Origin: Dimargaris cristalligena
Lineage: Eukaryota > Kickxellomycota > Dimargaritomycetes > Dimargaritales > Dimargaritaceae
NCBI GenBank assembly: GCA_027576995.1
Contig: JANBQC010000602.1
Location: 1 to 16,866, forward strand
Length of the DNA stretch: 16,866 nt
Reading direction: 5' to 3'
Program-made: the position numbers and the translations under genes
The notes under the pieces: generated by a model
Databases searched by the model: none
The model's input: only the letters and a program-made list of their open reading frames with translations
Told to the model about the DNA's origin: nothing
Shown: piece by piece, positions 8,421-16,866 of the stretch
How positions within the stretch are numbered: the first letter of the stretch is position 1
Layout: each line of letters starts with the position of its first letter

Positions 8421-10835
8421 AGCCAGCTTCAAGGCCCATGGCAAAAAAAAACACCCCATTAAACAGCGGGATGATGGACCAGTTTCTGGGATAGCAAAAA
8501 ATCCACCTCGTTCATGCTTTCCAAAACGCACCTTTCTTCCCTGTTCCGCTTACATTGCACTTATCAGTAAAGAGGGTATCCCAGAACAACAGTAGACATC
8601 CGCGTACTCAAGCCCAAGACTACAGTAGCAATGTATCAAGTGTTTTGCCGCAAAACTGGATACTACAGCTTGAGGAGAGCCTTCCTTGTCAAGTAATTTG
8701 TTAATAGTCCTAGGCGTAGTAGGCAATGGCTATAAATAATATGCACCGGTCTGTTGGAGGGCCGGCAACTTATGGATGTAGAAGAACCTCACTATTACTA
8801 TACCGCCATCAGTCGGGTTGACGGGGGGGATGGTTAAAGTACGGAGAGTAATTTGGTCGGATAAATACTTCGGTAATACCCTGGACAGGGCAAGCTGTCG
8901 CTTGTGGAATCTGGTGCCAAAGGTGGAGGGGGTACTATAGGACCTGCACCAGCCTCAACTTTGAGGCGCGCTCTGGTCCCAAAAACACCTATTGCACATT
9001 GTGAGAATACCCTGAGCATGGTTGATTGTATAAGGCGCGAACCGAAGTGAGAAGACGGACCGGTCAGGTAAGATCCTCGGTCTGTCAAGCCGCTTGCTGT
9101 TACTCCATCCCCACCTTTCTATCAGTAGGTGTATGTATAACGTGGATTGTGTTAATGGCTTGCGAACCATACAGTTTTTAGATGTTCTGTGGTGAATTCA
9201 CGGCTTAAGAGAGTTCACAAAAATATTCAGCAAAGTTGCTATGAAAACTAGCCTGTTTGCCAGCTGTGGGAACTCGGTATCAGTTGGTCCCAAGACCATA
9301 GTCCAAGCTATCCCTCATTTCAACTGACCGTACCTATTGTTTAATAGCACACGCAAAATCTGCCTGAGGGACAATCGATTGCATCAACCAACCAACATTC
9401 GGCACATGACCAACCCCCATTATTCTGAGAAGAGTTTCCCATTTGCTATAGAGGTGTAATACCAGTTCCCATATACGATATATGAGACATGTACCAGCAC
9501 AGGTCTATTTAGACGCCCTGGGTATTTTAATGGAAACGGCGAATGGCCTAACTGCCCTGTAGTAGGGCTTTCTCGCCCATTTGTTATTTTCAAATTGATT
9601 ACAACAAAATAGGCCTGCCAAACAGTAATTATAAGTAACTGAACGCCCATACTGTAAAGAAGGGGCAGGGGCCTGATTAGATGAATGGCTCCCGCTGCGA
9701 TGGCCAGGGTCCACAGTAGTCAGGCTGGAGCAAACGGTGCCCCTGACTGAGACTACATTTAAAGCATTATTGTCTAGGGCAACTCCCGTTATAGTCAATG
9801 CAATGCCGTGGTGCAGGCGACGCCTGTCGCGGATATTGGTAAAGCGGCGACTCTATATCACAGTATAGTAATGGCGAAGACCAGATCGAGTGCTGCTCTT
9901 ACCCAATATAAGTATTTGGTTGTCATGAATATATTATCCCAGCCACAAGGGTAACGTGCACACCATTGTATTTGTGTAAATATAGGCATTTAACTTGGCC
10001 ATCCGCGGCATTAAAAAATGCCCGGTCATCTACTCCATTAGGCCACCTGGAAGTCCCTCCTAGGGGCCAAACTGGCCTTTTATCCAAATGGATTAACCGA
10101 TCCATCCACGATTACTAAAATGGTAGATTATCACCAGGCGAATCACCCAAGACCTTCACAGGTACAATGGCATCACTAATGGTAGCATGGCCCTTAATGT
10201 TCGCCTGGTATTCCTGATCTATAGTGGTAGCCCAAACATGGTTAAAGAATCCCGGCCCCAGTTGACGCACTGTGTGGCCTGTGGGGTTCAAAAATAGCGG
10301 GCCGACAGTTGTCCATCTAAATGTATATTAAAGGGCCTTGTTAGTAAACCTTCGGGGAACTATGTTATAGTGCCCCGCCCCCCCCAGTCGCCTATTTGGC
10401 CTTACGTCGATCTATCCAACCCCGCGAAGTATTCAAGGAAGAGGGGTTATGGTACTGCAGTAGGGTTCCACGTAGTTTCCGCCGCCCGGTTATTTACGGG
10501 GTAACTTGCAGTCCCCCGCCCCAATGGCTCTATCCCCCAGTGGCCCTCAGTCCCGTCTGCAGCCCGAGGACACTCCCTCGGCTGTGGCCCTAAAATGACG
10601 GCCAGTGGGGAGGAGTCTTTTAAGAAGGCAAAGGCTCTGATTAATAACGGAGGTAACCTGATTGCGCCCATATTACTTTATAGTTCCCCACCCTATAGTC
10701 CTGAGTGAGGTAGTCTAAGCTATGCAGTCGAGGACAGCCCTTATGACAGTGACCAAGTGCATGACCACCCCATTTTCTCACCGTATTTGATTATCCACTT
10801 GAGTAGACGGAACCCAACCAGTATTGGGTACCCCG
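8421..10835. other. Divergent intergenic region with no recognisable gene
   Basis: About 2.4 kb of balanced composition with ordinary CpG content, in contrast to the block at 2.5-5.2 kb. Only short open frames occur (up to 97 codons, for example minus strand 9505-9798) and none resembles a known protein or links to another by convincing splice sites. A strong donor-like CAG|GTAAGA at 9065-9073 has no supported exon. Minor structures include CAGGCG-A-CGCCTG at 9814-9826, a C8 run at 10378-10385 and a nested inverted repeat at 10535-10610. It separates two divergently transcribed chromatin genes and presumably carries parts of both promoters. Confidence 0.5.
10535..10610. repeat. Nested inverted repeat (possible structured element)
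   Basis: The outer arms CCCCAGTGGCC (10535-10545) and GGCCAGTGGGG (10600-10610) pair at 10 of 11 positions. Inside them CAGCCCGAGG (10560-10569) pairs with CCTCGGCTG (10576-10584) through 9 bp with one bulged C, closing a 6-nt loop. It is GC-rich and lies about 500 bp before the KDM3-like start. It may be a structured RNA, a protein-binding palindrome, a transposon remnant or chance. Confidence 0.45.
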
Positions 10836-11108
10836 CTTTGCCCACTTCCCTTCCAACCCCAGCTTCTTACCTGATACTCTTAGTTTATAACTCTATCTGC
10901 CGAACCAACGCGTAAACTACCTGTCCTCCCTTAATACTCCGCGGTAACTACTCGTCCTATACTATAACCGTATCCACTACCTCTCGCCTTACGACGTTTG
11001 CACATACCATATCAACACCGGCAGTCCCTTGGGCCCCGTCTTTGCAGTGTGTATGATTATTGGTTCGCGGGGTTGATAAGCCACCGACACCTTTCTTTAG
11101 TGCCCAAT
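10836..11108 (+). promoter_or_regulatory. Probable promoter / 5' UTR of the KDM3-like gene
   Basis: The + strand is rich in C and T before the ATG at 11109, with a weak TATA-like TTTATAA at 10884-10890. A hairpin, ACCCAA (10812-10817) pairing with TTGGGT (10824-10829), lies just upstream. The reading frame stays open back to 10998 without an ATG, so this segment is treated as untranslated. Confidence 0.35.
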
Positions 11109-14100
11109 ATGCCCAGGGCAATAACCATTAGTGACGACGACGATGTAAGCCAGGGTTCCGTGACGTCGACGCCGCGGCGTACTCCCCGACGAAAGCCCCC
11201 GGTCTATTACGGCCAATCCAAAAATGGCGGTGACTCGCCGGCCAATTTCCTGCGGTCTAGCTGGAGTCGCATTCGAGTCAACCCGGCACCCAGTTCCATC
11301 AAGCGTACCCCCGGCTGCGGCCCGCCCGCCGATACGGCCCCCGCTAAAAAAAGCGCGACGGGTAAACGAAAACGGGCCAAGGCGGTGGACATTAAACCCA
11401 TGGTTTTAAAAGCGGCCCCGGAAACCGAGTACGAAAATTGTCAGAAAGAGACATTGGATCCTGATGCCGCCTCCCAGGAAAACACGGAATTTTGGGAACT
11501 TATGGTGCTTCCCCGGGTGGTACGCCAGGCGGGCTTAGAGTTTCTCGCCCCGCATCCGATCCGGCCAGTGATGTGGGATAAACTGCCCATAGGGCAATTG
11601 CTGGTTCAGGACTCCAATTGTCTCTCCGTGACCTACACCTACTTTCCGTTTTGTCGCGCCTGCACCATGCGTCGCTTTTCCGTCCAATCGTGCCAATTCG
11701 TGGGGTTCCGAATATTCCAGTGCCGCGGTAAAAAAAACACCATTGTTTACGGCCCGAGTTTCATGTCCCAACCCGTTGAACGACCGGACCCTTCGACCGG
11801 CCGCTGCTTTGTGAATCGGAAATGGCCCCCTCCCCACAACGGGGAAAACGACCGGTTGGGACTAATTCGGTTACAGCTCTACCCCGAAGAGCTCTATATT
11901 ATGCGACTGATGATCCCCAACCTATTACAATTGGTCAACCTGGAGCTAGTCCTTATCCGCCAGTGCCCAAAACCCTATTACTCTCGTAATATTGTCGAAG
12001 GCCGCCAAAGCTGCCTAGTCTGTCGAGCACCTATCTTCAACTCCCATTGGTTTTGCGCCGTATCGGCCTGCGAGCTTTGTCACAATTGTTATCAGGCATG
12101 GACCTCCTCCTACAACCCCAATGCAAACGGGGCCCCGAGTTTGCCGTTTAAATTATCCAAAATGTATTCGCGCTGTAAATACAACCGCCAAATTAACTGC
12201 ACCTACTACCATCATCCCAATCAAATGGTATTGGTAGGCCGCATCCCCGAATCAAAATTACTTCTTCTCCGGCAAGCCTTGCTCCACTACGAGCGAAAGC
12301 TAGTCAATTTGGTTCCACTGGACCTACCCGCCCCGATTCCCGTGCCTAAATACCGGTACCATCTACGTCCGAACCGCCGCCGTCACGAACGAGGACTATC
12401 CCTCCCCGAGTTCCAGACCCTGTGGCGGCACGGTGAAGTCGTCATTGTGGCGGGCATCGGGGCCAAGCTGAACCTGGATTGGACCCCCACCGCCTGGGCC
12501 CAGCACTTCCACAAGGTCAACATTACGGCGGTTAGTCATTGGACTGGTGTGAACAGTCGGATTACCTTGCGGCGGCTATTGAAGCGGATGGCCTTGTACG
12601 CCCAACCCAAGGAAAAACCAACTGGCAGGGAAATACCTATTGAGGACGACCCCGACACCGCCGCAGTCCAACCCGTTTTGCCTCCGATACGATCACTAAC
12701 ATCTTCATCAAAATCAGCAACCACCGGTTCGACACCGGTCTCCTATCGGCCCTCAACTTCGGCCGTTCCTTCCTCCGCCCCTAGATACGTACCTTCCACC
12801 CCTCAGACACCCGAAACCCGCCTCAAATATTCCCGCTGGCACAACGAGTCCCACTTTGAGCAACTGAGTTCCTATTTCGAGGAATTGGAACTAGCCCTCC
12901 CCGTCCGCGAATACACCCAGGACAGTGGGGAGTGTAACCTCAACAGTCGGTTCCCTTTTGGTTTCGATCAACCGGAATACCAACACCATATTACGCTGAC
13001 TGAAGGCGTGCCCTGTGACTTGTCCTCCGAAGCCCGCCAGCCGGGGGCCATCAACTTGCGTATGAGTCTCACCGACTCCGTAACGGTTTTAGTCTACGGC
13101 GGTCCCATCCAGGAGGCTACCGAGGCCCCGACGTCGGCGGTGTGGACGGTGTTCCATGCCGAAGATCGGGAGAAACTCACCGATTTTGTGCGTCAACAAC
13201 TCGGCCCCAGCCATAAGAGTCCATCGACGACCACGGCATCACCTACCGAACCAGCGGACGCAAATGATCCTTTCTTACACCCCACCGAGTCGGTTTACCT
13301 GAACAAGACCCAGTGTAAACGCCTGTTCATCAACCGTGGGGTACGTTATTGGTCTTTTGGCCAAAATCCGGGCGACGCCGTCTTTATTCCCGCTGGGTAC
13401 TTCTACCAAGTCCGGGCGTACGTGCCCAGCATCTTCGTCACCAAAGAATTCGTGAGTTCTGAACATGTGGGCCGCAGCATCGCCCTAAGTCAAGAAATCC
13501 ACCAAAACCCCCGGGCTCCCCTGCCGTCCCCTCAGCAGCACCTACTATTTCCCTACGCGAATATACTGTATTATGCGTGGCTGGATGCTCGGGATGTGGT
13601 GGAAGAACGGCTACCAGCGTGGAATTATGAATTGGACCAAGCAGATAGGAAGGACGACGATGGGGATCTTGGTGACGATGAACATGAAGAGACGATACCA
13701 AGAGGACCAGCTCCACCGACACCCCTTCCTTTGGTGACCACGAACAGCCCCCCTCAACAGGCACCTGATGCATCGTCTTCACCGGCACCCTTACCTATTT
13801 CGCCTGCATCATCATCATCATTATCGTATTCTACCACCACTTCTATCCACTCACCACCCTTCAGCGCCACATTTGAATTGTCGCCCCCCGCGACTTCAAC
13901 CCAGAGACGTTTGTCGAGTGCCTCTGATCCAGGCAGCTACCAAGCTACGAGTTGGACCGGGTTGGACCAGCCCCTATTAAGAAGAAAGAGCCTACCCGGT
14001 CACTCCCGAGAGTACATTGAATATCATGAAGTGTCCATAGACGACCCCAGCGTGTTGTTAATCGTTGAAACGACGGAAGCTACCGAAGCGCCCGCTGCCG

Positions 14101-14780
14101 CCCAAACCGAACCCAGGGAAACAGTAAATTTATCCGATAATGAACTCGCCCCATTGGCTGTTCATGCCCTCTTGGCCGAACTAGATACCACTGAGACGGA
14201 AGGCGACGCTGACGCTGGTGACGATGTAATGTCGAGTAGCACCCTGTCCGATATAGACTCTGACACTGCCCTTAACCTCCATTCCCGCCGCAACTATAGC
14301 TCGCAACGGCAGGGACACTACCCCGATGCTTGCCTCAGCCCCAGCCCTTCCCCCCACCTCCTCTCCAAAGGGGACTATTTACAACCGCCTAGTCTCATGT
14401 TAACCCCTACCTCCATATGTATGCCCCCGCCGCCCGGTTTATCTTCGGCGACAAACCGCCAACTGTTTCCGAAGACAACGTCAATGGGGTCGGAACATTA
14501 TAGTCATCATGTGATTTCATCTCCACTATTTGCTAATAACGAATCGAACAACCGGAGCCATGCCGAACTGCTAGCCCTTTCGACAATGGGGACCGACATG
14601 TTCATTGAATACCCCTTGAAATTTGGAACGACCAGCAAACCCCGCCCTTTTCGACCGCCTTCTCCCCTGAAAATACTTCCCCGAGTACCTGCGTCCCCTC
14701 CCTTTATCTTCAAAACAATTGGTAACCAACTTTACGATTCGGACTCATTTAGTCTCTTTGAAGATGACTGTTCCGATTGA
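11109..14780 (+). CDS. KDM3/JHDM2-like JmjC protein with degenerate Fe(II) site, 1223 aa, single exon
   Basis: Family members are nuclear H3K9 demethylases. Numbering is from the ATG at 11109, the first in frame. The order is: an N-terminus with a SUMO-interacting-like motif (ITISDDDD, 5-12) and basic stretches; a Cys cluster (182, 185, 195) next to CQFVGFR; the KDM3-type zinc finger (Cys302, 305, 316, 321, 324, 327, with FNSHW); an entry segment WRHGEVVIVAG (from 439); a Ser/Pro linker (about 527-570); the JmjC core (about 610-800); and a long acidic, Ser/Thr/Pro-rich tail. Landmark blocks include GAINL, AVWTVFHAED, GDAVFIPAG and FVSSEHV. The Fe ligands differ: the usual HLD is Arg651-Met-Ser653 and the distal His is Tyr766, so demethylase activity is unlikely. 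The frame is intact over 3.7 kb, which argues against a pseudogene. The assignment rests on remembered KDM3 sequences aligned by eye. Confidence 0.88.
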   Translation: MPRAITISDDDDVSQGSVTSTPRRTPRRKPPVYYGQSKNGGDSPANFLRSSWSRIRVNPAPSSIKRTPGCGPPADTAPAKKSATGKRKRAKAVDIKPMVLKAAPETEYENCQKETLDPDAASQENTEFWELMVLPRVVRQAGLEFLAPHPIRPVMWDKLPIGQLLVQDSNCLSVTYTYFPFCRACTMRRFSVQSCQFVGFRIFQCRGKKNTIVYGPSFMSQPVERPDPSTGRCFVNRKWPPPHNGENDRLGLIRLQLYPEELYIMRLMIPNLLQLVNLELVLIRQCPKPYYSRNIVEGRQSCLVCRAPIFNSHWFCAVSACELCHNCYQAWTSSYNPNANGAPSLPFKLSKMYSRCKYNRQINCTYYHHPNQMVLVGRIPESKLLLLRQALLHYERKLVNLVPLDLPAPIPVPKYRYHLRPNRRRHERGLSLPEFQTLWRHGEVVIVAGIGAKLNLDWTPTAWAQHFHKVNITAVSHWTGVNSRITLRRLLKRMALYAQPKEKPTGREIPIEDDPDTAAVQPVLPPIRSLTSSSKSATTGSTPVSYRPSTSAVPSSAPRYVPSTPQTPETRLKYSRWHNESHFEQLSSYFEELELALPVREYTQDSGECNLNSRFPFGFDQPEYQHHITLTEGVPCDLSSEARQPGAINLRMSLTDSVTVLVYGGPIQEATEAPTSAVWTVFHAEDREKLTDFVRQQLGPSHKSPSTTTASPTEPADANDPFLHPTESVYLNKTQCKRLFINRGVRYWSFGQNPGDAVFIPAGYFYQVRAYVPSIFVTKEFVSSEHVGRSIALSQEIHQNPRAPLPSPQQHLLFPYANILYYAWLDARDVVEERLPAWNYELDQADRKDDDGDLGDDEHEETIPRGPAPPTPLPLVTTNSPPQQAPDASSSPAPLPISPASSSSLSYSTTTSIHSPPFSATFELSPPATSTQRRLSSASDPGSYQATSWTGLDQPLLRRKSLPGHSREYIEYHEVSIDDPSVLLIVETTEATEAPAAAQTEPRETVNLSDNELAPLAVHALLAELDTTETEGDADAGDDVMSSSTLSDIDSDTALNLHSRRNYSSQRQGHYPDACLSPSPSPHLLSKGDYLQPPSLMLTPTSICMPPPPGLSSATNRQLFPKTTSMGSEHYSHHVISSPLFANNESNNRSHAELLALSTMGTDMFIEYPLKFGTTSKPRPFRPPSPLKILPRVPASPPFIFKTIGNQLYDSDSFSLFEDDCSD

Positions 14781-15403
14781 AGGGGTGGATTCTAGGGTGA
14801 ATGACCTGTGTATTCCAAATTAAATGACCAGATCTTGTTAAATGATAATAAATTCAGAGCTATTAATTGAAGGCTTTGGCTATAATCGGAAATCACCTCT
14901 GGGAAAAAGTGGAAAGTAATTGTGTAAACAATGAACAATAAATGGCAGTACACCGTATTCACTGTTTTTAACGATTGGGACCTTCCATTCACATCTGTCA
15001 ACTGGCACGGACCATCCCCCACATTGATACCACTACTGTATTTAGATGATGCACCAACGTTAGGGTGATTTGATTATGAAGGAAAATTGGCTTATGGGAC
15101 GACTTTTAGTTTCCATGGAGATACCCCTATTAGTATAATGGGTATCCAGTCACCACGCTGTCAGTACCATTTGGCACTTGACATTTGCATAAATCAGAAT
15201 AAATCAATTTTGGCCAGCCATGGCTGGTTGACTCGACCCTATTTGGCCCGTCTCTATACTTGTTACGATACTTATATTATGCTTTGCCGCGAGGGCCTGT
15301 AATGGGCGAAGGCCAATCTAATAAATTTACATATGTATATATAATCACCGAACATAAAAATATAATGTTGGCAAACTATTGGCCATCCTATTTTTGGCTA
15401 TTT
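14781..15403. other. Convergent spacer with polyadenylation signals of the KDM3-like gene
   Basis: Both flanking genes end here, tail to tail. On the + strand AATAAA hexamers occur at 14847-14852 and 14937-14942, 67 and 157 nt after the KDM3-like stop; the first is the better placed 3'-end signal. The rest is AT-rich. A 71-codon open frame on the + strand (15087-15302) has no recognisable similarity and is treated as chance. Confidence 0.55.
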
Positions 15404-16854
15404 TTAAAGATCAACTAGTTCTAATAATAGGGTGGTCTTTTCTTTAGGATCCCAGTTGTAATCACGATCAAAGGCAGTGCTCGCATATTCAAGGACCAGG
15501 GATTGATCCTCGCCTGGAAAGGTACTCAATGGCACCGCTGGGATAGGTCCAAACACCTCATTCATGTACTCGACAGAATGGTTAAGATTTAGATCCTGGG
15601 CCATTGTAAACGTGAAACCGACATAAAAGGGGTCGAAATCCGCTGAATCATTACTAGCCATCTCTATAAACTCCGCCGTTTCGGGGAAGAATAGTTCAAT
15701 AGCCCACAACTGATACAATAGTAAGAGCGAGTTTTGAAGGTGCTCGCGCATTGTTGAACGAATCTGGTTATCTTCCGATTCAGGTTCGCCGTACAGTAAG
15801 TCCAAGCCGTGGTAGACGAGGTGAAAAACCGTCTCTTCGTTGATCGTAGATGTGGGCGGAACGGTTGCCGGTCTAATGAGATCCCTGACCGCTAGATTAA
15901 TCAAAAGTAGGTTGTCCAGCCACCGGCCCGACCACCGATGAAACATAATGGCCAGGGGCATAATCGACTCACGAGCATCCATGAGAATGCCCATGGAGAG
16001 CATATCTCTGGCAACCCAGTACATTTGGCTGACGGTCGAAGGGCCCATAAAAATAGATTCATCACTGAAGTCGGGCATTGGGTCTTGGCTAACGAGGTAG
16101 TCACCTAAAATACCGGCGATGGTAGCGGCGCTTTCAGCGAAACCCTGCTCGATCATATACAACAGCGGATATTTGCGTTTTAACCGTTTTTGGTCGGCCT
16201 CGTCCTTGGGTTTGTACCGTCGAGAATGGGGCATACGCTTTCCAAAGTAGAGAACGCTCAGACCTTTGTTCAAGTACGGGCCTAGGAATAGAGGGACAGC
16301 CGCCGCGGGATCTTTGCGAATTTGAGGAATCCAAATGCTAAGATTGTCCTGGGTACAGGGGGTGCGGTAATAGAACTCGAAAATCGACTCCATCTGTAGA
16401 GAGTATGGGTTCAAATTGAAAGAGAGAACAAACAGCACTTGGTATTAGTTTAGAGATTAGCTACAGATATAAGATATACCCTTCTCATCCAATATCCGCT
16501 AGAGGAGATGACTCCCCCTCCTCGCTCTACATATTTAATTAGGGGCATTTGTAAACGTCAATCATGTATCTGGAGAGTTTAATATATACATATTGCTTTT
16601 TCACTTACGGAATTATCGATAGGATATTTGTTGTACAATACATTATTATTTAACTCGTGGTTAACCGCTCGAAGGGCTGCCATGTCTCTCCATTCAATCT
16701 CTTGGAAGGTCTGTTTGTAAAACTCGTAGGACCCTGTAAGTAAGATTGCTAACTTATGGCGTTTAGTTGGAATGGGAGTTGAGCGAGCCGACAGGCTCAA
16801 ACTGGCCGCCAGTCCAATACACAACAGAACGTTAATGCGGAAACGGAGCACCAT
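15404..16854 (-). CDS. Predicted secreted protein of unknown family, two exons: complement(join(15404..16393,16609..16854)), 411 aa
   Basis: I do not recognise this family. Exon 1 starts 12 bp from the window edge and encodes a signal peptide: a short basic start (MVLRFR), a hydrophobic core (about 7-21) and a likely cleavage near SARSTP (about 22-28). The mature part looks helical, is rich in Leu, Met, Tyr and Trp, and has no transmembrane segment I can call. It has a single cysteine (Cys95), unusual for a secreted protein, and three N-glycosylation sequons (Asn99, 330, 353). A very basic segment rich in Lys/Arg spans about 137-156. Splicing joins IDNS to MESIFEF in phase 0. Possible roles include an extracellular or host-interaction protein, but that is only a guess from the signal peptide. 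The start is the only ATG that gives the signal peptide. Confidence 0.82.
16394..16608 (-). other. Intron of the secreted-protein gene (215 bp)
   Basis: On the minus strand it begins GTAAGT and ends CTCTCTACAG, with CTAAT-type branch-point candidates upstream of the acceptor. The exon frames join in phase 0. The first codon of exon 2 happens to be ATG, which could mislead a gene finder into starting there and losing the signal peptide. Confidence 0.85.
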
Positions 16855-16866
16855 CTATCTAAAAGT

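Noticed and set aside
9505..9798. 97-codon minus-strand open frame in the divergent intergenic region
   Set aside because: No known motif, no promoter or splice context; length is compatible with chance.
10998..11108. Upstream extension of the KDM3-like frame
   Set aside because: It would start at TTG (10998); the first in-frame ATG is 11109, followed directly by a plausible N-terminus.
12720..12745. T-arm-like hairpin ACCGG-TTCGACA-CCGGT
   Set aside because: It lies inside the KDM3-like coding sequence, and no matching acceptor stem or other tRNA arms occur upstream.
16394..16438. Start MLFVLSF for the secreted-protein exon 2
   Set aside because: It lies within the intron upstream of a good CTACAG acceptor; the 16609-16854 exon supplies a signal peptide.

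Overview
The window looks like nuclear DNA from a fungus, most likely an early-diverging (zygomycete-grade) lineage. Protein-coding stretches have balanced to GC-rich composition and are interrupted by a few GT-AG introns of 215-278 bp. The Rab11 protein is typical of fungal Ypt3/Ypt31. The coexistence of a UHRF1-like and a KDM3-like protein argues against a budding yeast. The exact group is inference; a Zoopagomycota or Mucoromycota fungus would fit. No tRNA, rRNA or CRISPR was found.

Layout: (1) 1-962, intergenic, with a 143-bp MITE-like element (250-392) and a pyrimidine-rich promoter zone. (2) 963-1876 (+), a complete two-exon Rab11/Ypt3 GTPase. (3) About 2.3-5.2 kb, a gene-free AT-rich block with almost no CpG (two CG between 2540 and 5171) and, over 2.9-4.1 kb, a large excess of G over C on the + strand. 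(4) A second diverged copy of the same MITE (5290-5433), 51 bp past the stop of the next gene. (5) 5485-8178 (-), a two-exon UHRF1-like gene with UBL, PHD, SRA and RING domains but no room for a tandem Tudor domain. (6) 8179-11108, a long divergent intergenic region with a nested inverted repeat. (7) 11109-14780 (+), an intronless KDM3/JHDM2-type JmjC protein in which all three Fe(II) ligands are replaced. (8) 14781-15403, a short convergent spacer. (9) 15404-16854 (-), a two-exon secreted protein of no recognised family.

The most interesting theme is chromatin. A maintenance-methylation reader/E3 ligase and a JmjC protein that looks catalytically dead are arranged head to head. The UHRF1-like gene lies beside a CpG-stripped block and MITE copies, the kind of sequence cytosine methylation would act on. 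The shared pathway is inference; the domain content, missing ligands and CpG deficit can be read directly from the sequence.
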